Origin: Methylotenera sp.
GTDB lineage: Bacteria; Pseudomonadota; Gammaproteobacteria; Burkholderiales; Methylophilaceae
NCBI GenBank assembly: GCA_021732365.1
Contig: JAKFVD010000006.1
Location: 1-64,000 of the forward strand
Length of the DNA stretch: 64,000 bases
Reading direction: 5' to 3'
This document shows, piece after piece, positions 12,446 through 22,936 of the stretch (position 1 is the first letter of the stretch; each line of letters opens with the position of its first letter). A program made the translations under genes and the position numbers. Under the pieces are notes generated by a model. It was not told the origin of the DNA, ran no database searches, and saw nothing but the letters and a program-made list of their open reading frames with translations.

Positions 12446-12554
12446 TCCATATTATGGTTGCTAACACTATGCGATTATGTCAAAAAACTTAACCCATTTT
12501 TACAGCAGAATTTTTAATAAAAAAACGTAACGAAAAATCAAGGAGCCAAACAGC

Positions 12555-13013
12555 ATGATTACTTTGAATATCAATGGCAAAGAACAACAACTCGATGTAG
12601 AAGATGATATGCCGATTTTATGGGCGCTACGGGATGTTTTACATTTAACGGGTACTAAATTTGGCTGTGGCATGTCGCTATGTGGGGCCTGCACTGTGCA
12701 TTTGGATGGGCAAGCGATTCGCTCCTGTATTACGCCTGTGAGTGCCGCTGCAGGCAAAAAAATCACAACCATTGAAGACATGCAAAACCAGAAAATTGGG
12801 CAAGCAGTGCAATCCGCATGGAGTGAGATTGATGTGGTGCAATGTGGGTATTGCCAATCTGGGCAAATCATGGCGGCTACCGCCCTGCTCGCTACCAATC
12901 AAAAGCCAAGCGATGCCGATATTGATGCAGCCATGACAGGCAACATTTGCCGTTGTGGCACATACCCGCGTATTCGTGCGGCCATACACAACGCTGCCAG
13001 CAAATTAGCTTAA
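12555..13013 (+). CDS. 2Fe-2S small subunit of an IorA-type molybdenum hydroxylase
   Basis: A 152-residue ferredoxin-like subunit. The plant-type 2Fe-2S cluster cysteines are in CGMSLCGAC with a fourth in IRSC, and the second, helical 2Fe-2S domain has CGYCQSGQ and CRCGTY. This matches the small subunit of isoquinoline 1-oxidoreductase-like aldehyde/heterocycle oxidoreductases of the xanthine oxidase family. It has a good ribosome site (AAGGAG) and no signal peptide; it would be exported with its Tat-tagged large partner, encoded 10 bases downstream. The substrate cannot be read from sequence. Confidence 0.9.
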   Translation: MITLNINGKEQQLDVEDDMPILWALRDVLHLTGTKFGCGMSLCGACTVHLDGQAIRSCITPVSAAAGKKITTIEDMQNQKIGQAVQSAWSEIDVVQCGYCQSGQIMAATALLATNQKPSDADIDAAMTGNICRCGTYPRIRAAIHNAASKLA

Positions 13014-13023
13014 GGAGCCGACC

Positions 13024-15210
13024 ATGAATGCACCGATTAATATCTCCAGACGCACTTTTATTAAAGCCACTGCCCTTGTAGCGGGCGGCCTGATTATTGG
13101 CTTTAGTATTCCGTACGCAAAACGCTTTTTAATGCCGGGCGCTGCGCCTGATGCCGCCCCAGATGCCGCTAAAGATGCACCTAAGTTACCAGCGCCCAAC
13201 GCTTTTTTGCGTATAGGGAGTGATAACACGATTACCGTCATGCTTGCACACAGCGAGATGGGGCAAAGTATTTGGACAACATTACCAATGCTGATTGCTG
13301 ATGAACTTGATGCAGACTGGAGCACCATAAAAGTAGAACATGCGGCTAGTGCCCCAGCATACATCCATACGACTTACGGCATTCAAATCACTGGTGGCTC
13401 TTCTACCACATGGTCAGAGTTTGATCGTTACCGCCAAGCTGGTGCACTAACGCGCGCACTTTTAGTCAGTGCCGCAGCTGAAAAATTGGGCGTAACTGCT
13501 GAAAGTATTAAAACAGAGAACGGCTTTGTAATTAGTGGTGATCAAAAAATCCCTTATGGCGATTTAGCAGAAGTTGCAGCCAAAATTGAAACACCCAAAA
13601 CAGTCACACTAAAAGATCCAAAAGACTGGAAGATTATTGGCAAAGCCACTAAACGTTTGGACGGCCCTGAAAAAATAAACGGCACGGCAGTATTTGGCCA
13701 AGATATCCATTTTGAAGGTTTAATGACGGCAATGGTTGCACGTTCTCCAGTGTTTGGCGGTACGGTTAAAACCTTTGATGCAACTGCCGCCAAGCAAATA
13801 AAAGGTGTGCGCCAAGTGGTACAAGTGCCTACAGGCGTGGCAGTGATTGCCGATAATTATTGGGCGGCGAAGAAAGGCCGTGAAGCGTTGAAAGTGGATT
13901 GGGATTTAGGAGTTAACGCTAAACTTGATTCAAAAATAATGCTTGAAGAGTACCGAAAAATGGCGGCGACAGCAGGCTTACCTGCAGCTAAAGCAGGTGA
14001 CACAAAAGCAGCGCTAGCGAATGCTAAGCAACTTGTAGAGGCTGAATATTCGCTGCCCTATTTAGCACACTCGCCAATGGAGCCACTTAACTGTGCAGTA
14101 AAAATTGAAAAAGACTCTTGCGAAATTTGGACTGGCACGCAAATGCAAACCACAGACCAGCTAGCGGCAGCAAAAATATTAGGGCTAAAGCCAGAGCAAG
14201 TCAGCATTCATACTGTGTTTTTAGGTGGTGGCTTTGGTCGTCGTGCGAATCCAGTTGCTGATTTTGTATCAGAAGCCGTGCAAGTCGCTAAAGCGGCTGG
14301 CGTGCCTGTTAAAACAGTGTGGAGCCGTGAAGATGACGTAAAAGGCGGTCATTATCGCCCCATGTATCTGCACAAAGCGAATATCGCTTTGGATGCTAAT
14401 GGCATGCCAACTGCATGGCAGCATGTGGCTGTTGGCCAGTCTATTATGAAAGGCACCTCTTTTGAAGCTTTTATGATTAAAGATGGGGTTGATGCAACTT
14501 CTGTTGAGGGCGCTGCTGACTCGCCTTATTTAAAAAGCATTCCCAATTACGATATAAGTTTGCACACTGTTCAAGCAACTATTCCAGTGCAATGGTGGCG
14601 TTCAGTTGGCCATAGCCACACTGCATTTGTGATGGAAAGCTTGATTGATGAAATGGCTAACTTGGCTCAAAAAGACCCATTAGCGTATCGTCGTACTTTA
14701 CTTAAAGACCACCCACGTCATTTAGCGACACTTAATTTGGCGGCAGAAAAAGCCGATTGGGGTAAGCCATTAGCTAAAGGCGTGTTCCGCGGTATCGCTG
14801 TACACGAATCTTTTGGTAGCTTTGTGGCGCAAATCGCAGAAGTATCTGTGACTGAGGGCGAAGTAAAAGTGCATCGTATCGTTTCTGCGATTGATTGCGG
14901 CCTTGCGGTAAATCCAGATTCATTAAAAGCACAAATGGAATCGTCGGTTTCATATGGCCTAGGCGCGGCCTTGCAAAGTGAAATCACCTTTAAAGATGGC
15001 ATGGTGGTGCAATCTAATTTCCATGATTATCAAGTGATGCGCATGGCCAATATGCCTAAAGTGGAAGTATATATTGTGCAAAGCACCGAAAAAATGGGCG
15101 GTGTGGGTGAGCCAGGATTGCCGCCAGTGGCTCCTGCAGTGACTAATGCGATTTTTGCGGCTACAGGCAAACGCATCCGCACATTGCCTATCGGCAATCA
15201 ACTGGCTTAA
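13024..15210 (+). CDS. Molybdopterin-binding large subunit of an IorB-type oxidoreductase
   Basis: A 728-residue catalytic subunit of the xanthine-oxidase family. It opens with a twin-arginine signal ([14 protein letters not shown], residues 9-22) and an Ala/Pro/Asp-rich linker. Recognisable molybdopterin segments include [10 protein letters not shown] and the active-site glutamate in [13 protein letters not shown] near the C-terminus. IorB-type enzymes oxidise aldehydes or N-heterocycles in the periplasm and pass electrons to cytochrome c rather than to an FAD subunit; no dedicated cytochrome is encoded beside it here. Small and large genes form a two-gene unit divergent from the LysR regulator. 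Confidence 0.9.
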   Translation: MNAPINISRRTFIKATALVAGGLIIGFSIPYAKRFLMPGAAPDAAPDAAKDAPKLPAPNAFLRIGSDNTITVMLAHSEMGQSIWTTLPMLIADELDADWSTIKVEHAASAPAYIHTTYGIQITGGSSTTWSEFDRYRQAGALTRALLVSAAAEKLGVTAESIKTENGFVISGDQKIPYGDLAEVAAKIETPKTVTLKDPKDWKIIGKATKRLDGPEKINGTAVFGQDIHFEGLMTAMVARSPVFGGTVKTFDATAAKQIKGVRQVVQVPTGVAVIADNYWAAKKGREALKVDWDLGVNAKLDSKIMLEEYRKMAATAGLPAAKAGDTKAALANAKQLVEAEYSLPYLAHSPMEPLNCAVKIEKDSCEIWTGTQMQTTDQLAAAKILGLKPEQVSIHTVFLGGGFGRRANPVADFVSEAVQVAKAAGVPVKTVWSREDDVKGGHYRPMYLHKANIALDANGMPTAWQHVAVGQSIMKGTSFEAFMIKDGVDATSVEGAADSPYLKSIPNYDISLHTVQATIPVQWWRSVGHSHTAFVMESLIDEMANLAQKDPLAYRRTLLKDHPRHLATLNLAAEKADWGKPLAKGVFRGIAVHESFGSFVAQIAEVSVTEGEVKVHRIVSAIDCGLAVNPDSLKAQMESSVSYGLGAALQSEITFKDGMVVQSNFHDYQVMRMANMPKVEVYIVQSTEKMGGVGEPGLPPVAPAVTNAIFAATGKRIRTLPIGNQLA

Positions 15211-15552
15211 GGACAGTAAACCTAGAAACTTCAATAATAAAATAGGTAATAAATCGGCAGCTATCGCTTTAGTGTAAATATGCATAATTATTAAAAAATT
15301 GCTCAATAAATATTGTTTTTAATGTTGTCTGTTATCAGGGTATTAGTATTAAAAGTATCTTATATGTTGGGTAGCGCACATACAAATTATATTAGTCTTA
15401 ATATGATTTAGCATTTGTAAATCGCACGTTAATGGATGTCATTTAATTAGACAGTGGCTCATAAAGAGGATATTCAAAAGCGGTGATTTTTGAATTCTCG
15501 TTTTTGACACATGCTTGGTAGCAAAATTTTTCTTAATTTCGGATGGTACTGA
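15211..15552. other. AT-rich intergenic region between the two molybdenum enzyme operons
   Basis: No gene is seen in these 342 bases. They presumably hold the end of the iorAB-like transcript and the promoter of the next operon. An 8-bp inverted repeat ATTCAAAA (15472-15479) / TTTTGAAT (15488-15495) lies about 57 bases before the downstream start codon; it lacks a T-tract, so an operator is more likely than a terminator. Confidence 0.5.
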
Positions 15553-16200
15553 ATGTCTATATTTGATCCTTCACGGCGAAAGTTCATACAAACCACTGCA
15601 GCTAGCACTGGCGCAATTATTACTGCTAAGCTGACCACTGACGCAGAGGCTAAGTCGGTTCTTAAGCCCAAGCAAGTGACAGAGCCAGCAAAGGTTAATA
15701 TCTTGTTGCGCGTTAATGGTAGCGAGCATCAATTAATGGTTGATCCACGCATGACTTTATTAGATGCTTTGCGTGAGCGCTTGCAGTTAACAGGCAGTAA
15801 GAAAGGTTGTGATCAGGGCCAATGTGGTGCGTGCACTGTCATTGTCGACGGGCGACGTATTGTGTCTTGTTTGACGTTAGCCGTCATGCAAGAAGGTCAC
15901 GATATTACGACCATTGAGGGTTTGGGCACACCAAATAACTTACATCCAATGCAAGCCGCTTTTATCAAACATGATGGTTATCAGTGCGGTTTTTGTACGC
16001 CTGGTCAAATCTGCTCCGCGGTTGCAATGTTAGATGAGGTTAAGGCGGGAATGCCCAGCCATGTGACTAGCGACCTCACCCGTTCGCCTAAAATGTCGGC
16101 TATTGAGTTTCGTGAACGCATGAGCGGGAATATTTGCCGCTGCGGTGCTTACTCAAATATTCAAGATGCAATTGCTGAAGTTGCGGGAGAGCGCACATGA
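15553..16200 (+). CDS. paoA: PaoA-like 2Fe-2S subunit of periplasmic aldehyde oxidoreductase
   Basis: A 215-residue iron-sulfur subunit with a twin-arginine signal ([12 protein letters not shown], residues 7-18). Cluster cysteines are in [17 protein letters not shown] and CRCGAY. The tripartite order small-FAD-large matches E. coli PaoABC (YagTSR), which oxidises aromatic and other aldehydes in the periplasm. In that family only this small subunit carries the Tat signal and takes the FAD and Mo subunits across, as here. Its last four bases (ATGA) overlap the start of the next gene. Confidence 0.93.
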   Translation: MSIFDPSRRKFIQTTAASTGAIITAKLTTDAEAKSVLKPKQVTEPAKVNILLRVNGSEHQLMVDPRMTLLDALRERLQLTGSKKGCDQGQCGACTVIVDGRRIVSCLTLAVMQEGHDITTIEGLGTPNNLHPMQAAFIKHDGYQCGFCTPGQICSAVAMLDEVKAGMPSHVTSDLTRSPKMSAIEFRERMSGNICRCGAYSNIQDAIAEVAGERT

Positions 16201-17147
16201 AAGCTTTTAATTACGAAAGGGCCACCTCTCTCGCTGAAGCTGTTGCTAAAGTCTCGCATATCAAAGGCGCAAAATTTATCGCGGGCGGCACCAACTTAGT
16301 CGATTTAATGAAGTTGCAGATTGAAACACCAACCCATTTAATTGACATTAATGACCTAGGTTTAGACAAAATTGAAGCCAGTGCTGACGGCGGATTGCGC
16401 ATTGGTGCACTGGTACGAAACACTGATCTTGCTGCGAATCAACAAGTGCGGCGTGATTACGCTGTTCTCTCGCGTGCTTTGCTAGCGGGCGCTTCAGGCC
16501 AGTTACGCAATCAAGCGACCACTGCTGGCAATTTGTTACAACGTACGCGTTGCCCCTATTTTTACGACACTAACATGCCTTGTAATAAACGCGAGCCAAA
16601 TAGCGGCTGTAGTGCAATTGGCGGATACAGCCGACTACATGCCATTGTGGGCGTAAGCAACAGCTGCATTGCTACGCACCCAAGCGATATGGCTATTGCC
16701 ATGCGGCTACTAGATGCAACAGTTGAAACAGTGCGACCTAATGGCTCAATCCGTACCATTCCAATCGCTGAACTGCACCGATTGCCAGAAAACACCCCCC
16801 ATATTGAACACACATTAGAGGCAGGTGAGCTAATTACCGCGGTAACGCTGCCTAAGCCTGTGGGTGGTACACACATTTATCGCAAAGTGCGTGATAGAGC
16901 TTCTTACGCGTTTGCACTCATCTCAGTTGCTGCCATTGTTCAGCGTGACGGCACAGGCAGAGTGGCAGTGGGCGGCGTTGCGCACAAGCCATGGCGCGTT
17001 GAAGCGGCTGAGCGCGATATGCCGCGCGGCGCAAAAGCTTTGACAGCAGGAATATTAGCCAATGCGCAAACGACGCATGACAACGCATTTAAGGTTTTGC
17101 TAGTAGAGCGCACCATTGCCTCCGTTCTTAATGAAGTGAAAGGATAA
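16197..17147 (+). CDS. paoB: PaoB-like FAD subunit of aldehyde oxidoreductase
   Basis: A 316-residue FAD-binding subunit of the xanthine dehydrogenase medium-chain type. The FAD motif [13 protein letters not shown] is at residues 27-39 and the second conserved stretch [11 protein letters not shown] at 105-115. C119, C129 and C138 sit in the insert that binds an extra 4Fe-4S cluster in E. coli PaoB; a fourth ligand should be nearby. It overlaps paoA by four bases and is followed after three bases by the large subunit gene, so the three are translated together. There is no signal of its own. Confidence 0.93.
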   Translation: MKAFNYERATSLAEAVAKVSHIKGAKFIAGGTNLVDLMKLQIETPTHLIDINDLGLDKIEASADGGLRIGALVRNTDLAANQQVRRDYAVLSRALLAGASGQLRNQATTAGNLLQRTRCPYFYDTNMPCNKREPNSGCSAIGGYSRLHAIVGVSNSCIATHPSDMAIAMRLLDATVETVRPNGSIRTIPIAELHRLPENTPHIEHTLEAGELITAVTLPKPVGGTHIYRKVRDRASYAFALISVAAIVQRDGTGRVAVGGVAHKPWRVEAAERDMPRGAKALTAGILANAQTTHDNAFKVLLVERTIASVLNEVKG

Positions 17148-17150
17148 GCA

Positions 17151-19418
17151 ATGAAATTCGATACCCCAGCTTCTAGTAATCCAATCGATCAGCTTAAAGT
17201 CATCGGCAAACCCGCCTCTCGAATTGATGGACCGCTCAAAACAACGGGCACTGCGCCCTATGCTTACGACCGATACAACGTTGTATCGAATCAAGCTTAT
17301 GGCTATGTGCTTGGCTCAGCAATTGCTAAAGGCCGCATCGCTTCAATGAATCTAGCCGCAGCTAAAGCCTACCCAGGGGTGATCGCTATTGTCACCGCAG
17401 AAAATGCTGGCAAACTCGGCAAAGGCGATTTCAATACAGCTTTATTATTAGGCGGGCCAGAAATTCAGCATTATCATCAAGCTGTTGCTGTTGTGGTTGC
17501 CGAAACATTTGAGCAGGCGCGTGCAGCGGCTTACCTTATTCAAGTCGAGTACGTTCGTACTAAAGGATACTTTGATTTAGCTGACGAAAAATCGAAAGGC
17601 GTTGCCAAAGACGACCCATATACGATTGCAGAAAGCGCAGTCGGAAATTTTTCTCAGGCATTTTCATCAGCACCTGTGCAGTTGGATGCCTCTTATTCAA
17701 CCTCGCACGAATCTCATTCAATGCTTGAACCGCATGCAACCATTGCTGCTTGGGATGGCGATCAGCTGACACTTTGGACTTCTAATCAAATGATTGCTTG
17801 GTCTGTGGGCGAAATCTCTAAGACATTGCGTATTGCCAAGGAAAAAATACGCGTGATTTCACCTTATATTGGCGGTGGTTTTGGCAGTAAGCTATTTGTG
17901 CGTACTGATGCCTTAATGGCAGCGCTTGCCGCACGCGCTGCAATGCGTCCTGTAAAAGTAAGCTTGCAGCGCGCGTTAATACCTAATAACACTACGCATC
18001 GTTCGGCGACAATCCAGCGCTTGCGTATTGGCGCCACAAAAGATGGTCAAATCACGGCTATAGGTCATGAAAGTTGGTCTGGTAATTTGCCAGGTGGGAG
18101 TCCAGAAGCTGGCGCAGTCCAAACGCGGGCACTGTATGCAGGTGCTAACCGAATGACATCTAACCGAATAAGCCAGCTAGATTTACCAGAAGCCAACGCA
18201 ATGCGTGCGCCAAATGAGGCTTCAGGCCTTGCTGCGCTAGAGCAAGCAATGGATGAGATGGCTGAAAAATTGGGCATGGACCCAGTTGTATTTCGTATTA
18301 AAAATGATACTCAAGTAGTGCCGGATTCTCCTCTCAAGGCAGGGTCAACTGACTCTCAAGCAAACAAAAATCGCAATCCTAATCCGCCCTTTTCGTTGCG
18401 CCAGTTAGTAAAATGTTTTGAAACTGGGGCAGAACGTTTTGGCTGGCACAAGCGCAACGCTAAACCTGGACAAGTGCGTGATGGACGCTGGCTGGTAGGC
18501 ATGGGTACCGCATCCGCTTACCGCGATAATGTGGTTATGAAATCTGCGGCGCGCGTTAAACTGGATAATCGCGGCCACTTAACAGTGGAAACTGATATGA
18601 CGGATATTGGCACAGGAAGCTACACGATCATTGCACAGACAGCCGCTGAGATGATGGGTTTGCCACTTGAGAAAGTAACGGTCAGGCTAGGCGATTCAAG
18701 CTTCCCCGCTTCAGCTGGTTCAGGCGGGCAATGGGGTGGTAACAGTTCCACCTCTGGCGTTTATGCAGCTTGTATGAAATTGCGCGAAGCCATTACGGTT
18801 AAGGCCAAAGCACAAGACCCTAAATTCGATATTACTAATGCTGTATTTGCTGATGGAAAAATTCAAAGTAAATCACAGAGTATTCTACTGGCTGACCTAG
18901 CAGGTAGCCGTGGTTTGGTTGCAGAAGATGCAATTGAGTTTGGTGACCTAGATAAGCGCTATCAACAATCAACCTTTGGTGCTCATTTTGTAGAAGTAGG
19001 CGTAGATGCAGCAACAGGCGAGATCAGAATGCGCCGTATGCTTGCCGTATGCGCCGCTGGTCGCATATTGAATCCAAAAACTGCGCGTAGCCAAGTGATT
19101 GGCGCGATGACAATGGGTGTGGGCGCTGCGTTAATGGAAGGGCTTGAAGTGGACAAGCGCTATGGATTTTTCGTCAACCACGATCTCGCTGGCTACGAAG
19201 TGCCTGTACATGCAGATATTCCGCACCAAGAGGTGATTTTTCTGGATGAAACTGACCCAATATCTTCACCCATGAAAGCAAAAGGTGTGGGTGAGCTTGG
19301 AATTTGCGGTGTAGCAGCTGCCATTGCCAATGCGGTGTACAACGCCACTGGCGTTCGCGTTCGCGACTATCCGATTACGCTTGATAAATTAATTGAAAAA
19401 ATGCCAACAATGGTTTAA
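17151..19418 (+). CDS. paoC: PaoC-like molybdopterin subunit of aldehyde oxidoreductase
   Basis: A 755-residue catalytic subunit. Molybdopterin-binding segments include YIGGGFGSKLF and GSGGQWGGNSS, and the active-site glutamate is in KGVGELGICGVAAA near the C-terminus. It hydroxylates aldehydes to acids at a molybdenum-MCD centre, with electrons going to the Fe-S and FAD subunits. Like its E. coli counterpart it has no signal peptide. A Tat-exported complex with PaoA and PaoB is inferred. Confidence 0.93.
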   Translation: MKFDTPASSNPIDQLKVIGKPASRIDGPLKTTGTAPYAYDRYNVVSNQAYGYVLGSAIAKGRIASMNLAAAKAYPGVIAIVTAENAGKLGKGDFNTALLLGGPEIQHYHQAVAVVVAETFEQARAAAYLIQVEYVRTKGYFDLADEKSKGVAKDDPYTIAESAVGNFSQAFSSAPVQLDASYSTSHESHSMLEPHATIAAWDGDQLTLWTSNQMIAWSVGEISKTLRIAKEKIRVISPYIGGGFGSKLFVRTDALMAALAARAAMRPVKVSLQRALIPNNTTHRSATIQRLRIGATKDGQITAIGHESWSGNLPGGSPEAGAVQTRALYAGANRMTSNRISQLDLPEANAMRAPNEASGLAALEQAMDEMAEKLGMDPVVFRIKNDTQVVPDSPLKAGSTDSQANKNRNPNPPFSLRQLVKCFETGAERFGWHKRNAKPGQVRDGRWLVGMGTASAYRDNVVMKSAARVKLDNRGHLTVETDMTDIGTGSYTIIAQTAAEMMGLPLEKVTVRLGDSSFPASAGSGGQWGGNSSTSGVYAACMKLREAITVKAKAQDPKFDITNAVFADGKIQSKSQSILLADLAGSRGLVAEDAIEFGDLDKRYQQSTFGAHFVEVGVDAATGEIRMRRMLAVCAAGRILNPKTARSQVIGAMTMGVGAALMEGLEVDKRYGFFVNHDLAGYEVPVHADIPHQEVIFLDETDPISSPMKAKGVGELGICGVAAAIANAVYNATGVRVRDYPITLDKLIEKMPTMV

Positions 19419-19511
19419 TTCAATCATTTATACAATAAAAAGTAAGGTAAAAGTGTATTAAAAAGAATACTTTTTATTCTTAAAGTAACAGGCAAAAACT
19501 AGAGAGATTAT

Positions 19512-20522
19512 ATGAAATCTGCTGATTTAGATGTGTTAACTCACGCGCTGGAATGGCTGAAAAACGGCTATAAAGCGCATCTGTTCACCGTTGTACAAAC
19601 ATGGGGCTCTGCCCCACGTTTGCCGGGCGCCATACTGGTGGTGCGCGAAGATGGGCATTTAATCGGCTCTGTTTCTGGCGGCTGCATTGAAGATGATTTA
19701 GCCGATAAGGCGCGCAATCAAGTTTTACCCAAAACGCCGGCTATCATGGAATATGGCATTAGCCGCGATGAAGCGCAGCGATTTAATATTCCGTGCGGTG
19801 GCCGTTTGCAGATTGTGGCTGAGCCATTAAACGACGTTGCACAACTTTTATCTCTGGTTCAAGCTTTAGAATTGCGTAAGTTAATGAAGCGCTCAGTTAA
19901 TTTAAAAACTGGGCAAGTTAAATTAATGCAAGTGTTACCAGAAGGTTTGCCTAAAATTGATGGCGATTGGTTTCATACCTACTTTGGCCCGCAATGGCGC
20001 TTGGTTATTATTGGCGCTAATCAATTAGGCTCTACGTTAGCGAGCATGGCACAAGTATTGGATTTTGATGTGCTAATTTGTGAGCCACGCCAAGAGATTC
20101 GTGAGGAATGGCACGTGGAAGGCGTCACTTGGGTTAAAGGCATGCCAGATGATGTAGTACTAGAAATCAACCCAGATGCGCATACGGCGATTGTGGCGGT
20201 GACACACGACCCCAAGCTAGATGATATGGCTTTATTAGAAGCACTTAAATCGGACGCGTTTTATGTAGGCGCGCTTGGCTCACACAAAAACCAAGAAAAA
20301 CGCCGCGAACGCATGCGCATGTTTGACTTGAATGAGCTTGAGATTGCTACTCTACGCGGCCCAGTTGGCTTGCAGATAGGTAGCCGCACCCCTGCAGAAA
20401 TTGCTATCGCTATTTTGGCAGAGTTGATTCAGGTGCGTGCGCAGCAACTTAAAATGGGTGCTGGCTTTATTGATGATATCAGCCAAATTAGCCATACTAA
20501 TAAGGCGCGCTGCGAAGCTTAA
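19512..20522 (+). CDS. XdhC/PaoD-type molybdenum cofactor insertion chaperone
   Basis: A 336-residue XdhC-family protein. The N-terminal XdhC/CoxI part carries WGSAPRLPGA and SVSGGCIEDDL; the C-terminal part is a Rossmann fold with VIIGANQLGSTLA and YVGALGSHKNQEKRRER. Such proteins bind modified molybdenum cofactor, add the terminal sulfur and insert it into xanthine-oxidase family enzymes. It follows paoC by 93 bases, the place of paoD in E. coli, and could serve both molybdenum enzymes here. Confidence 0.92.
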   Translation: MKSADLDVLTHALEWLKNGYKAHLFTVVQTWGSAPRLPGAILVVREDGHLIGSVSGGCIEDDLADKARNQVLPKTPAIMEYGISRDEAQRFNIPCGGRLQIVAEPLNDVAQLLSLVQALELRKLMKRSVNLKTGQVKLMQVLPEGLPKIDGDWFHTYFGPQWRLVIIGANQLGSTLASMAQVLDFDVLICEPRQEIREEWHVEGVTWVKGMPDDVVLEINPDAHTAIVAVTHDPKLDDMALLEALKSDAFYVGALGSHKNQEKRRERMRMFDLNELEIATLRGPVGLQIGSRTPAEIAIAILAELIQVRAQQLKMGAGFIDDISQISHTNKARCEA

Positions 20523-20541
20523 GGCTTTGAATCAATTAGCT

Positions 20542-21123
20542 TTAAAGTTGTTGGCGTAAATCAGCTGGCGTATCAATATCTGCTAAAATTCCCGCATCTT
20601 CACATGCGAATAGAGTTACCTCATCAGGATAGCGTTTAATGATAGACCGCGCGCCCTCATCTCCTTTTAGGCTTTCTAATTGATTGCGAAATTTGGCAGA
20701 AAATCCGACAGGATGCCCGCGCTGGCCTTGGTAAGTGGGGATAACGATTGCAGCGCCCGCTTTTAAGTGCCTTGTAACAGAGCTAATTGTGGCGGGTTGG
20801 ATATAAGGCATATCGGCAAGTGCAATCACAAACCCATCATCAGAAGCTGAAAATTGAGCTGAGAAGCGAATCGCAGTAGCTAAACTATCGGACATTTCTT
20901 GGTCATTTTTACCGCAAAATACAAGGTTAACTCCCCTGCTTGAAAGTAAATCTGCTAACACTTTATTTTCTGGCCTGAGCACAGCGATACTAGTTGGAAC
21001 TGCCTGCATCAAACTTTCGGCTGATGCAATTGCAATTAATCGGCCGTCTGGTAGTGGCTGTAAAAGCTTATCCAAATCGCCATATCTACGTGAAAAGCCT
21101 GCAGCTAATAAAATGCCTATCAT
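20542..21123 (-). CDS. MocA-like molybdenum cofactor cytidylyltransferase
   Basis: A 193-residue nucleotidyltransferase. The N-terminal GILLAAGFSRRYG...DKLL and ALADMPYI are family signatures. MocA-type proteins make the molybdopterin cytosine dinucleotide used by PaoABC- and IorAB-type enzymes, whereas MobA makes the guanine form; this small protein beside two xanthine-oxidase-family enzymes favours MocA. It converges on the XdhC-type gene with 19 bases between and lies downstream of the flavoreductase operon on its own strand, so it may be read with either or neither. Confidence 0.85.
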   Translation of the reverse strand: MIGILLAAGFSRRYGDLDKLLQPLPDGRLIAIASAESLMQAVPTSIAVLRPENKVLADLLSSRGVNLVFCGKNDQEMSDSLATAIRFSAQFSASDDGFVIALADMPYIQPATISSVTRHLKAGAAIVIPTYQGQRGHPVGFSAKFRNQLESLKGDEGARSIIKRYPDEVTLFACEDAGILADIDTPADLRQQL

Positions 21124-21205
21124 TTACTTCAATCTAAAAAAATCACTGTGGATATCATGGTTAATGTTATCCGTGCCGTCAAGGTTGCAGATTAGCTTGA
21201 TTTGA

Positions 21206-22846
21206 TTAATAGACGTCACGACGGTATCGACCAGATGCGGTCAATGCGGATAATGTGGCTTCGCCAAGAATCTCAAGCAAGTGATTATGCACCGCAGGCG
21301 CCATGCCACTGGCACTGCCACATACATAAATCGCAGCACCATCTGCAACCCACTTTTTAATCTCAGCTGCAGATGAACTTACAATATTTTGCACATAAAA
21401 TCGGTTAACTTGGTCGCGCGAAAAAGCAGTTTCTAGCCTTGTGATTAAGCCCTGATTTTGCCAAGCGAGCAACTCTTCTTTAAAGTAAAAATCATGTTCA
21501 GCGTGACGCTCACCAAAGATAAGCCAGTTATTGCCTAGCCCTGCTAAGATGCGCGCTTTTAGATGTGCTCTTAAACCTGCGATACCTGTGCCATTTCCGA
21601 TTAATATCAGTGGAATTTCATTAGGTGGTGGATGAAATGCGGTGTTCTCACGTATGCGTAAGGCAATTTGTCCCTTGACTGTTGCATATTCCGTCAGCCA
21701 GCCAGAACCAATACCCAACCGTCCATCGGCATAATGTATTTGACGAACGAGTAACTCCAGCTGGCCATCTTGCGGAATGGAGGCAATGGAATATTCACGG
21801 TGTGGCAGCGTTTTTAATGCCAGCAAAATGGCTTCAATACTTAACCCATTTAGCACGTTAAAACTAGCTTCATCATGCGGCAATAGCTTATCTTGCAACG
21901 CATCGCGTAATGTCATGCTTGATTCTGTTTGAGTACTGACATCCAAGCCAAGATGTTGCAAAAAGCTATCCACCGACTGTGGCGAATTACGCGGGCCGAC
22001 TTCTGCAATATCGCCAGCTTGCCAGCGCATTTTTTTCTTTTGCGACATTAAACTTAAATGATAAACAGGTGCGCCTACACTGCCTTTGTTTAACTGTATA
22101 CGACTGGTTAATTTCCAGCGTTGATAATCGGGCGTTTTCCAGTCGACCATTTCAGTATCTTGTGCTAAGACACTTAACTGATATTGCCAATGTCTTAATG
22201 CACCATCATCGTTGCGGTTAACTTCCACAATATCAAATAAAGGAAAGGCATTTGTATGTTGCAGCCATGCTGCAAGCGAGTGGCCAAACCCACAAAAATG
22301 GGTGTAACTGGCATCACCTAAAGCCAAAATACCATATTTAAGATTGGGGAATCTTGTATTTTGATGCATGACTTCGGTTAAGAATTCACGCGCATTATCG
22401 GGCGCATCGCCCTCACCAGTAGTGCTTACAACAAATAGCGCGCGTGAAAAAGTGTGCAGCATCGCAGCATTAATCTTTGAAAGCGGATGTAATTCAATCG
22501 CCAAGCCTGCATCTTTTAGAGATTCTGCTGTTTTTTTGGCAAGCTGCTCAGCATTGCCAGTTTGGCTGGCATAGGCCACTAAAATCGTGCTTTCATCTCG
22601 CAAATTTACGTCTGCGTTAACTAAGTTACTTTCCAGTATGCGTTGCAAAGTCCTTTGTTTATATCGCCACATAAACCAGCCGCAGAATGCTAGATACAGG
22701 ACAACAACACTTGTCGCGTTCACAACATAAGATGCCTTAATACTAGTCGCATAAGAAGGGCTAGCGATAAACAAACTTAAGGCTACGAGTAGATATTTCA
22801 TTCCAGAATCGCCATTAATTGAGGGAAAAGTGCGCTTCAAAACCAT
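21206..22846 (-). CDS. Membrane-anchored flavodoxin/NADPH-reductase fusion (sulfite-reductase-flavoprotein-like)
   Basis: A 546-residue diflavin reductase. A signal anchor or pair of hydrophobic segments (about residues 16-34 and 40-57) precedes a flavodoxin domain (VAYASQTGNAEQLAKK near residue 110), then a ferredoxin-NADP reductase module with the FAD motif REYSIAS and NADPH motifs IGNGTGIAGLRAHL and YVCGSASGMA. It probably passes NADPH electrons to a membrane partner. It is the last gene after PepSY, DUF2271 and DUF4198 genes behind a Fur-like box, so reduction of ferric siderophore is a reasonable inference. M16 begins the hydrophobic segment and may be the true start. Confidence 0.85.
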   Translation of the reverse strand: MVLKRTFPSINGDSGMKYLLVALSLFIASPSYATSIKASYVVNATSVVVLYLAFCGWFMWRYKQRTLQRILESNLVNADVNLRDESTILVAYASQTGNAEQLAKKTAESLKDAGLAIELHPLSKINAAMLHTFSRALFVVSTTGEGDAPDNAREFLTEVMHQNTRFPNLKYGILALGDASYTHFCGFGHSLAAWLQHTNAFPLFDIVEVNRNDDGALRHWQYQLSVLAQDTEMVDWKTPDYQRWKLTSRIQLNKGSVGAPVYHLSLMSQKKKMRWQAGDIAEVGPRNSPQSVDSFLQHLGLDVSTQTESSMTLRDALQDKLLPHDEASFNVLNGLSIEAILLALKTLPHREYSIASIPQDGQLELLVRQIHYADGRLGIGSGWLTEYATVKGQIALRIRENTAFHPPPNEIPLILIGNGTGIAGLRAHLKARILAGLGNNWLIFGERHAEHDFYFKEELLAWQNQGLITRLETAFSRDQVNRFYVQNIVSSSAAEIKKWVADGAAIYVCGSASGMAPAVHNHLLEILGEATLSALTASGRYRRDVY

Positions 22847-22936
22847 CTATCTTTTGTTCAATTAATAACACCGCAATATCTTTATTTGTTGCATATACCA
22901 ACGCAGCTTCAACGCTTATTATTGTCAAGCCCTAGC

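Noticed and set aside
12500..12989. Cysteine-rich minus-strand open frames opposite the iorA-like gene
   Set aside because: They are mirror readings of the iron-sulfur subunit; the plus-strand frame has conserved cluster motifs and a good ribosome site.
19449..19475. AT-rich imperfect hairpin between the paoC-like and xdhC-like genes
   Set aside because: The stem is only five clean pairs with mismatches, too weak to call a terminator, and the downstream gene is likely co-transcribed.
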